A stretch of 34,417 nucleotides of DNA from Bdellovibrionales bacterium GWB1_55_8 (GTDB lineage Bacteria; Bdellovibrionota; UBA1018). The notes beneath the pieces were generated by a model. The model was not told the origin of the DNA and did not search any database. It saw only the letters and a program-made list of their open reading frames with translations. The stretch covers positions 13,025 through 47,441 of the forward strand of contig MEPR01000083.1 of NCBI GenBank assembly GCA_001769835.1, written 5' to 3'. Position 1 is the first letter of the stretch, and every line of letters begins with the position of its first letter. Made by a program: the position numbers and the translations under genes. Shown piece by piece: positions 23,672 through 31,348 of the stretch.

Positions 23672-25108
23672 ATGAAGGTTTTCAGTTACGGGTATGTCCT
23701 GCCTGTGCTCGGCACCGGGCTCTTCATGAGTCTTCTGAGTGCTTGCAACTTCGTCGATAACCAGCAGGCGATTTCATACCAGGATCAGGGGATCGTGAAT
23801 CCGGTACCCGTCACCCGTAACTTTCTCCGGAACAATCAGACTCATCGAATTTTGCTCGGAGTGATCGACTCCGGCGTCGATTACAATCATCCTGTTCTTG
23901 CAGACCAGATTCATTTCGACCTGGATCCGGCAGGTCAGCCGACCAGCGCTGGCTTTGACTTCGTCGGGCAGGACGTCTGGCCATCTCCTTATCTCGCGCG
24001 CACGGCGATTTACGATCCGGAGGTTTCGGATGAGGATCGCGAAGCCGCCAGGAAGTCTCACAAACAAGTCGCGAACCTCCTGGCTCTTGCTCCCGAGCTT
24101 GGACGGTACCTCAACCTTCAAAGGCACATCTCGCAGGAGATTCAGGCAGGCGCGTATCACGGGACGCATGTCGCCGGACTGATGGTTTACGACCGCCCGG
24201 ACTTCGGCCTGCGCTCGTACCGGGTTCTGCCTCAGAACAAGAGCACGGACCCGCAATTCGATTACACATCAGAGGCAATCGACGCCATTTCCGAGTCGAT
24301 TCACCGAGCCGCCGCCGACGGCGTTCGAATCGTCAACATGTCGCTTGGGATTGATTATGCGAAAGCGGTCGGGGGCGAAGACAGCGAGGAGCAGGTCGGC
24401 CAATATATGAAGATGCGGCAGCTGTCGCAGAACATGGCTGATGTGATCGTCCGCTATCCACAGATTTTATTCGTGGTTGCTGCTGGAAATGACGGGCAAT
24501 GGCGCGACGGTGAGAATCTGACCGGGATTCCCTGCGGTCTCAAGCTCAGGAATGTCCTTTGTGTCGGCGCGCTCCGTGAGAACGGGGATCCGGCCGGTTT
24601 CACGAATCTCGTCAACAGTGGAGCCGATGTGGTCTTCGCACTTGGGACCAACGTGATCTCAACTGTTCCGCAGGATATGTGCGTGACAGAATCCATGAAG
24701 TCGCTCGCGCAGACTTTCATGCTCCCGCCTGAGCTTGTACCCGATGATTTTTACGGCAAAACCGCCGAAGGGCTTCGCAAAGAGTGCCCGGCACAAGGTG
24801 GGCTAGGCACTTTAAGCGGTACGTCGATGGCGGCCCCGTTGGTTGCGCACCTTGCAGCCGAGATGCTTTCCCAGAATCCTGGTCTGGACGGCGCGGGCCT
24901 CATTCGTGAACTTTATAAAAGCGCGGTTCCAAGTTTTCTCGGCACGAATCCAGTCTACAAGCTGAAGATCAAGAAGCCATCCTGGTATCCCCGTCCCATG
25001 TCTCATGCGCTTCCTTTCACCCTGAGCTCTCTCCTCGGCCTCTCTTCTTCTCGCAGCGCACCAGGGGAAGTGGATGAAAATCACTGGGAGGCCGCTTGGG
25101 TCCGTTGA
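23672..25108 (+). CDS. Subtilisin-like (S8) serine protease lipoprotein
   Basis: A 478-residue protein. The start ATG at 23672 follows GGAG with 8-base spacing; a longer frame upstream runs through the terminator and is rejected. The signal peptide ends in a lipobox LLSAC, so Cys25 should be lipidated and the enzyme anchored in the envelope. The catalytic triad is Asp66 (GVIDSGVDYNHP), His163 (YHGTHVAGL) and Ser385 (SGTSMAAPLVAH), with oxyanion Asn273 (AAGND). An insertion of about 60 residues rich in charged helix (about 110-160) lies between Asp and His. There is no obvious removable pro-domain. The gene overlaps the next exported protein gene by 13 bases, and a glutaminyl cyclase gene follows. 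Confidence 0.95.
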   Translation: MKVFSYGYVLPVLGTGLFMSLLSACNFVDNQQAISYQDQGIVNPVPVTRNFLRNNQTHRILLGVIDSGVDYNHPVLADQIHFDLDPAGQPTSAGFDFVGQDVWPSPYLARTAIYDPEVSDEDREAARKSHKQVANLLALAPELGRYLNLQRHISQEIQAGAYHGTHVAGLMVYDRPDFGLRSYRVLPQNKSTDPQFDYTSEAIDAISESIHRAAADGVRIVNMSLGIDYAKAVGGEDSEEQVGQYMKMRQLSQNMADVIVRYPQILFVVAAGNDGQWRDGENLTGIPCGLKLRNVLCVGALRENGDPAGFTNLVNSGADVVFALGTNVISTVPQDMCVTESMKSLAQTFMLPPELVPDDFYGKTAEGLRKECPAQGGLGTLSGTSMAAPLVAHLAAEMLSQNPGLDGAGLIRELYKSAVPSFLGTNPVYKLKIKKPSWYPRPMSHALPFTLSSLLGLSSSRSAPGEVDENHWEAAWVR

Positions 25109-25923
25109 GGTTCGCGCTCGCAGCAGGTCTTTTTCTGGTGGTTTCAGCCCAGAATTCGCGCGCTGAGGTGGAGCTCGGCCGCAGTGATATCGTTTTCATC
25201 GAAATTGCCGGATCGTCGGCGCGGATAGGCGCTCGTTTCGATGGACGCCTGTTTGCCATTCCGTCCGACAAGACCGATGGTTTTTGCTATACCGCTTTTT
25301 ACGGGCCGGGTTTGACGGAATGTCTGAAAACCTGCGACGGATCCCGTGTTTTTCAGCTCGGTCAGGAGGCCGATTTCGCTTCGGCGTGGAGAACCACGGA
25401 GGCGATCCGGATGGGATCCGGGTCACTTCCGCATGTTTTTTCCGGAGGCGGTTCGAAGCTGCTGCGTCTCAAGTCCCAGAATACGGCTTTTCTTCGTTTC
25501 AATCCGCCGGAAGCCGGTTCGCCGACCTGCGCACTGGGGCCGGAGGGGGATACCTGTCTCGAAAAAGTCGGAACAGAACTGTTGGTGGAAGAGTTCATCG
25601 CGCTCTATTCTGAGGCTCTCCTTGCGCGCGCCACGCAGATGGCGCCTGCAAAACAGGACCTCCGAACCGAGTTCATGGCGCTCGCGGAGCTTTCGCGCGA
25701 GCTTGAGCAGCTTCTCAACTCCGCGAAGCTTGCTGAATTCGGACGAGGCGGTTTTTTCTACGCACAGAACTTTCGGAATGCTCCGGCTCTTCTTTGCGGC
25801 GCTGCCGACGCGTCCGGGGCCTCCGGTAGTCCGTTGACGCGCGCGCTCCAGGCAAATCGGGAGGAACTTGAAAAATCCATCGAGTTCCTTCGCAGACTTT
25901 CCAGCTCGCCCGTGTCACACTGA
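25096..25923 (+). CDS. Exported protein of unknown function
   Basis: A 275-residue protein starting at TTG 25096, four bases after GGGAGG; another TTG (25105) overlaps the upstream stop as TTGA. A signal peptide (FALAAGLFLVVSAQNSRA) gives export. The mature protein has a beta-rich first half (VELGRSDIVFIEIAGSSARIGARFDGRLFAIP) with several Cys that may form disulfides (FCYTAFYGPGLTECLKTC; TCALGPEGDTC), and a helical second half (about 175-270). No catalytic motif is recognised. It is translationally coupled to the S8 protease, so it may be an inhibitor, chaperone or partner of it (inference). The cyclase gene follows after 17 bases. Confidence 0.8.
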   Translation: MGPLRFALAAGLFLVVSAQNSRAEVELGRSDIVFIEIAGSSARIGARFDGRLFAIPSDKTDGFCYTAFYGPGLTECLKTCDGSRVFQLGQEADFASAWRTTEAIRMGSGSLPHVFSGGGSKLLRLKSQNTAFLRFNPPEAGSPTCALGPEGDTCLEKVGTELLVEEFIALYSEALLARATQMAPAKQDLRTEFMALAELSRELEQLLNSAKLAEFGRGGFFYAQNFRNAPALLCGAADASGASGSPLTRALQANREELEKSIEFLRRLSSSPVSH

Positions 25924-25940
25924 TTGCAGGGTTCTGAAGA

Positions 25941-26786
25941 ATGCTGCCTCTCTTGTTCGCGCTTGTGACACCTCATATTTCCTGCACCGTTCCACCTGCA
26001 GACCTCTCTTACGAGCTTCTTGGAAGCATCAAGCGCTCGGCCACTTCCTTTACTGAAGGATTTCTTTTTGATGAGGGGCGACTTCTGGAGAGCGCTGGGC
26101 GTTATCGAGACCAGCCTGTGGTGATCAATTCCATCGATCCGAAGACGGGGAACGTTAGCGTCCTTCGCGCCGCTCCGAAGTGGAATGGCGCAACGATCTT
26201 CGGCGAGGGACTCGCTCGCTTTGAGGAAAAGGTCTATCAGCTGACGTACGACAGCGGCGTTGCTTTTGTTTACGACTCTAAATCCTGGTCCCTCCTTACA
26301 GCCATTCCCATGCGCGGTGATCTGCGGGAGGGTTGGGGGCTCTCGCGTTACAAGGACGCGCTCGTGATGAGCAATGGCACGGCTGTCCTCTATTTTCTCG
26401 AACCATCCCGATTGAAGCCCTTGCGATCGGTTCAGGCGCACGATTCCCTAGGCCGTCCCTATCCAGGGCTGAACATGTTGCAGGTCGTGGGAGACGATGT
26501 TTTCGCCAATGTCTTTCCCACGGATCGGATTCTTCAAATCGATCTCGGCACGGGATGTGTGATTGGACAGCTGGACATGAGCGCGCTCTGGCTCGAGTTC
26601 ACGGAAGAGGAACTGGGGCAGATTCGCGGCGATGCACGATCGAATGTCCTGAATGGCATTGCTTACGATTCCGCGACAAAAACGTTCTTCGTCACGGGGA
26701 AAAACTGGCCTCGGATCTTCAAGATCCGGATTGCCGCCGCTCCTTCTGCAGCCAGACATACACCAGGGCCCCGCTTGTCCCGATGA
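25941..26786 (+). CDS. Glutaminyl-peptide cyclotransferase (plant/bacterial beta-propeller type)
   Basis: A 281-residue protein of the Glu_cyclase_2 family, which converts N-terminal Gln of peptides to pyroglutamate. Family signatures are visible throughout: TSFTEGFLFDEGRLLESAGRY (about 35-55), IFGEGLARFEEKVYQLTY, EGWGLSRYKDALVMSNGT, GLNMLQVVGDDVFANVFPTDRILQID and NVLNGIAYDSATKTFFVTGKNWPRIFKI. The N-terminal hydrophobic segment (MLPLLFALVTPHISC) is a signal peptide with a possible lipobox-like Cys15. It acts outside the cytoplasm. It is the third gene of the protease operon. Its last 68 bases overlap the opposite DUF454 gene; the final 18 residues look like an unstructured extension past the usual family end. 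Confidence 0.9.
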   Translation: MLPLLFALVTPHISCTVPPADLSYELLGSIKRSATSFTEGFLFDEGRLLESAGRYRDQPVVINSIDPKTGNVSVLRAAPKWNGATIFGEGLARFEEKVYQLTYDSGVAFVYDSKSWSLLTAIPMRGDLREGWGLSRYKDALVMSNGTAVLYFLEPSRLKPLRSVQAHDSLGRPYPGLNMLQVVGDDVFANVFPTDRILQIDLGTGCVIGQLDMSALWLEFTEEELGQIRGDARSNVLNGIAYDSATKTFFVTGKNWPRIFKIRIAAAPSAARHTPGPRLSR

Positions 26787-27111
26787 TCATGACCAGCTTG
26801 GTCCAGAGGGGGATGTCCAGGAAAGCCACTGGAATGGCCACCATGGTAGCGCCTGTGATCGTGCTGAGCACCTTCGTCCGGCGGCGGATCACGTGGCCAT
26901 CGTGCCAATCCCGAATCATCTGCCCGAAAAGGGGATGGGAAAGCAGCCAGGAATGATAACGCGGAGAACCTCTCGAGAAGCAGTAGGCCGCGAACAGAAC
27001 AAAAGGCGTGGTGGGCAAGAGGGGGAGGAAAAGCCCGATGACCCCGGTCACGAGCGAGGCCGCACCCATGACAACCCAGAACGTGTTTGGCAGCGAGGGA
27101 AAGCGGCTCAT
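26719..27111 (-). CDS. DUF454 (YbaN-like) inner-membrane protein
   Basis: A 130-residue membrane protein. The family hallmark VTGVIGLFLPLLPTTPFVLFAAYCFSRGSPRYHSWLLSHPLFG spans residues about 22-63, with two hydrophobic segments before it and two at about 85-100 and 104-120. The function of DUF454 is unknown. It overlaps the upstream 349-residue membrane protein by ATGA (27108-27111), so the pair is translationally coupled. Its 3' end is antisense to the end of the glutaminyl cyclase gene for 68 bases. Confidence 0.93.
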   Translation of the reverse strand: MSRFPSLPNTFWVVMGAASLVTGVIGLFLPLLPTTPFVLFAAYCFSRGSPRYHSWLLSHPLFGQMIRDWHDGHVIRRRTKVLSTITGATMVAIPVAFLDIPLWTKLVMIIGTSGALVYVWLQKERRQSGS

Positions 27112-28157
27112 GGTGTTTCGAAAAACATCCGTCGTAGACTCTGGTCGATCGGCCAGCTGTCCCTTTGCTGCAGCGACTGGTAGGTGCGGGTTTTCTCAAG
27201 GCGGGCACGAAGTGCGCTAGTGTCAGCGGGCACTTTATCGAGAATCGAGCGGAGTTTCGCCAAAAACGATTCGTCCGTTTTTTCGTCGACCGCGAGGGCC
27301 ACCAGGGCAATGAGTGCCGCGGGCACGGCACCGGCCGGTGTGAGGAAGGAAAGGGGATTGAAGGAAAACGCGGCGAGAGGGCGTTTATCCGAGAGCTCAA
27401 CAACAGAAATCAGATCTTCGACAAATCGCACCTGAACGGGGCCAACCGGTGTTCCCGCGAGCTCAGCCGCTTTCTTTTCTTTCATGCTCTGGAGAACCAC
27501 GGCAGCGTTCATCATGACAATGCCTGTGCTCGATATCGAACGCCTCTTAGAAAGCTCCTGGAACAGAGCTACAGCCTTGTATTGTGCGGGATCAGCAACA
27601 ACCTTGTTCTTGATCTCGATCGCCGCACTGACTTCCTCGGCCAGAGAGCTGATGTAATGGGTTGTCGGATCATTCATCCAGTACGTGAGCCTGCCCAGGC
27701 CACTCGCGTAACCTCCAAGTAAAAACACTTGAGACATCAAGATGAGCGGGATGATCGTGAAAGCGAGAAGCGCCAGTGCGGCTGACGCTTTGGGTCGGCG
27801 GAAGATGAACGGAAGTTTCGCCTGTTCCGGCTTCCTTTCGCTTTTCAGCAGGAAAACGAGAAAAACCGCTCCGACCACCGGAAAGAGAAGCCATGCATTT
27901 GTCAGAAGACTTGGACGGAATTCCGGGTAGTAGATGTCCAGGAGGCGCCGATGAACCGGAAGTAATCTCCCCATGAACATCGCGAGGATTGTCTGAATCG
28001 CGACGAAGAAACCGATCGAGAGAATTTTCAGTGAGAAGTGATCGGTTTGGTATCCTTGCCAATAGACCAGTCCGGCGGCTGAGACGCAGCCGAGTTGCAG
28101 GTAGAGAAACCGGATGAACATTCGGCGGAATTCGTTTCGATTGATCGGGGCGTGCAT
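27108..28157 (-). CDS. Multi-pass membrane protein of unknown function
   Basis: A 349-residue protein with four clear membrane helices (about 16-36, 43-63, 86-105, 125-148), a soluble region (about 150-270) and one weak hydrophobic segment (about 272-290). The N-terminal layout resembles the transmembrane part preceding HAMP/cyclase outputs in some signalling proteins, but no HAMP, cyclase or kinase motif is seen. The soluble part (SLAEEVSAAIEIKNKVV...SISSTGIVMMNAAVVLQSM) looks helical. It is coupled to DUF454 by a 4-base overlap. No Shine-Dalgarno is present; TAGACT (complement of 28165-28170) ends 7 bases before the ATG. Family not recognised. Confidence 0.8.
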   Translation of the reverse strand: MHAPINRNEFRRMFIRFLYLQLGCVSAAGLVYWQGYQTDHFSLKILSIGFFVAIQTILAMFMGRLLPVHRRLLDIYYPEFRPSLLTNAWLLFPVVGAVFLVFLLKSERKPEQAKLPFIFRRPKASAALALLAFTIIPLILMSQVFLLGGYASGLGRLTYWMNDPTTHYISSLAEEVSAAIEIKNKVVADPAQYKAVALFQELSKRRSISSTGIVMMNAAVVLQSMKEKKAAELAGTPVGPVQVRFVEDLISVVELSDKRPLAAFSFNPLSFLTPAGAVPAALIALVALAVDEKTDESFLAKLRSILDKVPADTSALRARLEKTRTYQSLQQRDSWPIDQSLRRMFFETP

Positions 28158-28269
28158 GCAGGTAAGTCTAGCAGAAAAACCGGGTGGGTACCGGGAAACG
28201 AGGTTAAAATAAGACTAAATAGGCCCCATCTGCCTAGCACATTACGAATTTATAGGTATCCTTGTAAAG

Positions 28270-29541
28270 ATGGTCAACATGCTTCAGGTCGGTATCCTCC
28301 GGAAGTTGCAGATAGGCATGCTCATCTTCGGCCTCGCCATGGGTGTCGTATTCCCTGTTTACGCGCGTTTCTTTGTCGAGTTCAAACCAGGAATGCAGAA
28401 CTGGTTCAATCTCGGTTGTCTTCTCGCAGGAATAGCCGTCGGTGTATTCTCCTATGCGCTTGTGAAACTGATCCTGCTCCGTGAACTCCTGAAAATCGCC
28501 TCAGCCTGCCGGCAGGTGAGCCAGGGGGATTTACAGGTATCAGTCGATGTGCGGAGTCCGGATGCGATCGGAGAGATTGTCGGTGGTTTCAACGGGATGA
28601 CTGATGATTTACGGGCACTCCTGATCAATATCGGCGATGGCGTCCACAAACTGAAAGCGGTATCGGACACGTTATCGGCTCTGAGCGGCAGGTTGGCAAC
28701 AACCCTTGATGAGCAGAGCGGAGGACTGAGTCAGATCAGCTCAGCCACTCATCAAGCCTCCGTGACGATTTCCGATATGAGCGATAGTCTCACTGCTACT
28801 GCCGGTTTTTCGACGGACATCAAGCACCAGGCGGAGCGCACGGCGTCCTTGCTTCTGGCGTCTGATGCGACAATGACTGAAACCGCGCGATCGCTCGCGC
28901 GAATAGTGGATTCCATGAGCGCATTGAGCCAGCAATCGAAGGAAGTTGTCGCGATTCTCGCGATGATTGACGGAATTTCGCGCCAGACCAATTTGCTTTC
29001 ACTGAATGCGGCGATTGAAGCTGCCCGTGCCGGTGAGCACGGGAAAGGTTTTGCCACGGTCGCAACGGAAGTGAAGAAGCTTGCCGAGGGCAGCGCGGAG
29101 TCGACGAAAAAAATCGCCCGCATCGTGAGTGAGCTGCGGGCCGGCGTGGATGGCGCGATGAAGGAAATGGGCCATCATTCGCATCAAACTGAGGCGCTTC
29201 GGGCATCTATTTCGGAATCTACGCGGGCGATTCAGGAAATTCTTTCAAACGTGAACCGGATCGGCGAGAAGATCGAAAGCCTGGCCAATGCCTCGCTGGA
29301 ACAGAAGGCAGCTTATGGAAGCATCAGCAATTCCATGGAAGGGATTCATTCCGCCTTTTCAGAAATCACGAATTCGAGCCGAGAGGCGACCCGTGAGAGT
29401 CGGATCGTTCGCGAATTCGCCGACCAGTTGATGCGAATTCTCGGTCGTTTCAAGACCGGCAAAGACAATGGCAATATGAGTCCGGCTCCTGTAGCATCGG
29501 TGAAGACCCCATTGGCTAAAGGAGAAATTCATGTCCATTGA
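28270..29541 (+). CDS. Methyl-accepting chemotaxis protein without a periplasmic sensor domain
   Basis: A 423-residue chemoreceptor. Two membrane helices (about 13-33 and 46-70) are separated by only about 12 residues, so there is essentially no periplasmic ligand domain. A HAMP domain follows (about 70-120). The signalling hairpin (ISRQTNLLSLNAAIEAARAGEHGKGFATVATEVKKLAE, about 236-273) matches the universally conserved tip that binds CheA/CheW. It probably senses membrane energy, proton motive force or a partner protein rather than a soluble attractant (inference). The C-terminus has no CheR-tethering pentapeptide. The start at 28270 has a weak ribosome site. Its end overlaps the next small gene by 11 bases, and motA/motB follow. 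Confidence 0.95.
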   Translation: MVNMLQVGILRKLQIGMLIFGLAMGVVFPVYARFFVEFKPGMQNWFNLGCLLAGIAVGVFSYALVKLILLRELLKIASACRQVSQGDLQVSVDVRSPDAIGEIVGGFNGMTDDLRALLINIGDGVHKLKAVSDTLSALSGRLATTLDEQSGGLSQISSATHQASVTISDMSDSLTATAGFSTDIKHQAERTASLLLASDATMTETARSLARIVDSMSALSQQSKEVVAILAMIDGISRQTNLLSLNAAIEAARAGEHGKGFATVATEVKKLAEGSAESTKKIARIVSELRAGVDGAMKEMGHHSHQTEALRASISESTRAIQEILSNVNRIGEKIESLANASLEQKAAYGSISNSMEGIHSAFSEITNSSREATRESRIVREFADQLMRILGRFKTGKDNGNMSPAPVASVKTPLAKGEIHVH

Positions 29542-29719
29542 AATGCAGGTTCGCGCGTTCGCAGGTTCGTTCATTCTTCTCAGTCTCGCGCTTTCACAGC
29601 TGCATTCACCCTATTGGCTGCTATTCACCGCATTTGTCGGACTGAACCTTCTTCAATCCAGCATGACCCGATTTTGTCCGCTGGAGATCATTCTTCGAAA
29701 ACTTCAGTCCCCGAAATGA
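29531..29719 (+). CDS. DUF2892 / YgaP-like transmembrane mini-protein
   Basis: A 62-residue protein with two hydrophobic helices (about 8-25 and 28-43) and the family signature FVGLNLLQSSMTRFCPLEIILRKL, as found fused to rhodanese in YgaP and as free small proteins. The AAAGGAG ribosome site lies inside the end of the chemoreceptor gene and the frames overlap by 11 bases, so it is translationally coupled. The single Cys before Pro (FCP) is conserved in the family. Function is unknown; sulfur or membrane-stress roles are proposed for relatives. Confidence 0.9.
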   Translation: MSIEMQVRAFAGSFILLSLALSQLHSPYWLLFTAFVGLNLLQSSMTRFCPLEIILRKLQSPK

Positions 29720-29720
29720 T

Positions 29721-29747
29721 GAGCGTTTCGCTCAGATATGAGCGAAA
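29721..29747 (+). terminator. Overlapping alternative hairpins after the DUF2892 gene
   Basis: TTTCGCTCA (29726-29734) pairs perfectly with TGAGCGAAA (29739-29747) across GATA. A competing hairpin GAGCG-TTT-CGCTC (29721-29733) uses the same CGCTC. No T tract follows, so it may be a weak or factor-dependent stop, an mRNA end protector, or an attenuator before motA. Confidence 0.4.
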
Positions 29748-29781
29748 ACCACGGTAAGCCTTCAAGATTCCAAGAGCTGGG

Positions 29782-29809
29782 TTGCGCCGGACGGTGAGGC
29801 CCTTATACT
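29782..29809 (+). promoter_or_regulatory. Candidate promoter directly before motA
   Basis: TATACT (29804-29809), a 5/6 match to TATAAT, with TTGCGC (29782-29787) 16 bases upstream. Only 8 bases separate the -10 box from the motA ATG, so initiation here would give a leaderless or nearly leaderless message; no Shine-Dalgarno is present. Confidence 0.4.
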
Positions 29810-29817
29810 ATTGGAAC

Positions 29818-30597
29818 ATGAATATTTCCGCGCCTCTTGGTTTTCTCCTAGGAACCCTGGTGATCGCTTTTGTCGCGGTCACCGGTATCAAGAACCCCAG
29901 CGTCTTTCTGAGCGGGCACGCAGCAGCCATCGTGATCGGCGGCACCGCCGCGGCGGCCCTGGTCTGCTTTCCAATCAGCCACTTTTTCGGCCTGACCCGG
30001 GTTTTCATGGAAACTCTGCTGGGAAAACGGAAAGCCGAAACCCTGAGAACCATCAACGACATCGTGAGACTTTCCCAGGCGGCCAACGACGGCGCATCGC
30101 TGTCGAACGAGGTTGCCTCACTGAAGGATTCCTTTTTAAAAGAGGCCCTCGAGCTGATGGATCAGGGCGGCCTGTCCGATCACGAACTGGAAGAAGTGCT
30201 TGAAAAGCGGATGGAGCTCCAGAACGAGAAGTACAAGAGAGACAGTTTCACCTTCAAAATGATCGGTAAGTTCCCTCCGGCTTTCGGCCTCGTGGGAACA
30301 ACCATGGGCATGATCGCGCTCCTGCAGAGCTTGGGTGAAGCAGATGCCTTCGAGCGAATTGGCCCTGCGATGTCGATTGCTCTGGTGGCGACGTTCTACG
30401 GCCTCGTGTTCGCGAACGTTTTCCTGATCCCCATGGGCGAAAACCTGAATCAGGCGTCGGAAGAGGACCTTCGGATGCGAAGAATCGTGGTGGACGGAGT
30501 TCGTCTGCTGAAAGAACGAAAGCACCCGTTGCTGGTGCAGGAGTATCTGAAAAGCTACCTAGCTCCTGCCGAGCGCTCGAAAATGGCGAGGGCCTGA
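29818..30597 (+). CDS. motA: Flagellar motor stator protein MotA (PomA-like)
   Basis: A 259-residue membrane protein with four helices: about 6-24, 31-52, about 158-180 and 187-205. The conserved loop before helix 3 (RMELQNEKYKRDSFTFKMIGKFPPAFGLVGTTMGMIALL) and helix 4 (SIALVATFYGLVFANVFLIP) are diagnostic. It forms, with MotB, the ion channel that drives flagellar rotation. The start MNISAPLG at 29818 fits the family; an in-frame start 12 codons upstream (29782) would add residues before the first helix and coincides with the promoter. Together with motB (1-base gap) it forms an operon, downstream of the chemoreceptor gene. Ion specificity (H+ or Na+) cannot be decided. Confidence 0.95.
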   Translation: MNISAPLGFLLGTLVIAFVAVTGIKNPSVFLSGHAAAIVIGGTAAAALVCFPISHFFGLTRVFMETLLGKRKAETLRTINDIVRLSQAANDGASLSNEVASLKDSFLKEALELMDQGGLSDHELEEVLEKRMELQNEKYKRDSFTFKMIGKFPPAFGLVGTTMGMIALLQSLGEADAFERIGPAMSIALVATFYGLVFANVFLIPMGENLNQASEEDLRMRRIVVDGVRLLKERKHPLLVQEYLKSYLAPAERSKMARA

Positions 30598-30598
30598 G

Positions 30599-31339
30599 AT
30601 GGATCTGGGGAATGACGATCTCCCGAAAGAGCAAACCGAGAGGCCTCGCAGGTTTCAGCGGGTCAAAGAGCGCATCGTTCAGCACGATGACGGTGAAGGA
30701 AACTGGCTTGTCTCCTATGCGGATTTGATGACGTTGCTGTTCGGTCTCTTCGTGATGATCACCGCCTTCTCGACTCCTGACACCAAAAAGATGGAAAAGC
30801 TGAAGCAGGAAACGGCGAAATCGATGGGCGGGGAGTACACGCGGCCCTACGAGGAGCTTGCCCAGGACATGAAAAACATCCTGGCCGATTTCAAGCTCGA
30901 TAAGGAAGTGACGATCGAGCAGACGGACGAAGGCATCACGCTGATTTCAAAAGGCACATTGTTTTTTGATTCCGGCTCAACGGACTTGAAGCCCCGGGCG
31001 CGGGAACTGATGGAAAAGGTGGCGGAGATTCTGACCCAGAAAGCGCGCGGATTCCGGGTCATTGTTGAAGGCCACACCGATGACGTTCCGATTGTTTCGC
31101 GCATGTATCCCAGCAACTGGGATCTGTCCTCAAGTCGCGCCAGTACGGTCGTACGGCTTCTGGAATGGAAAGGTTTCCCGCACGCTGATATGCGGCCGGT
31201 CGGTCTTGCGGACACCGAACCGCTGGTTCCGAATCGTGACCCCGCCGGAGTGTCCTTGATCGACAACCAGGCACAGAATCGCCGGATCGTGGTGCGGGTG
31301 CAGAAGCAGCTGCCCCAGCGAATGGCGAAAGGTAAATAA
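30599..31339 (+). CDS. motB: Flagellar motor stator protein MotB (OmpA-like peptidoglycan anchor)
   Basis: A 246-residue partner of MotA. A cytoplasmic N-terminus is followed by one membrane helix with the ion-binding Asp42 in WLVSYADLMTLLFGLFVM (36-53). The periplasmic OmpA/MotB domain (about 115-240) contains LFFDSGSTDLKPRA, VIVEGHTDDVPI and NRRIVVRV, which bind peptidoglycan. The ATG lies one base after the motA stop (TGAGATG), indicating coupling. It is followed by convergent genes 9 bases later without a visible terminator. Confidence 0.96.
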   Translation: MDLGNDDLPKEQTERPRRFQRVKERIVQHDDGEGNWLVSYADLMTLLFGLFVMITAFSTPDTKKMEKLKQETAKSMGGEYTRPYEELAQDMKNILADFKLDKEVTIEQTDEGITLISKGTLFFDSGSTDLKPRARELMEKVAEILTQKARGFRVIVEGHTDDVPIVSRMYPSNWDLSSSRASTVVRLLEWKGFPHADMRPVGLADTEPLVPNRDPAGVSLIDNQAQNRRIVVRVQKQLPQRMAKGK

Positions 31340-31348
31340 GTCGAACGC

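Noticed and set aside
26663-27403. A 246-residue open frame on the minus strand
   Set aside because: It runs out of frame through the DUF454 and membrane protein genes, which are both supported by family motifs or the ATGA coupling.
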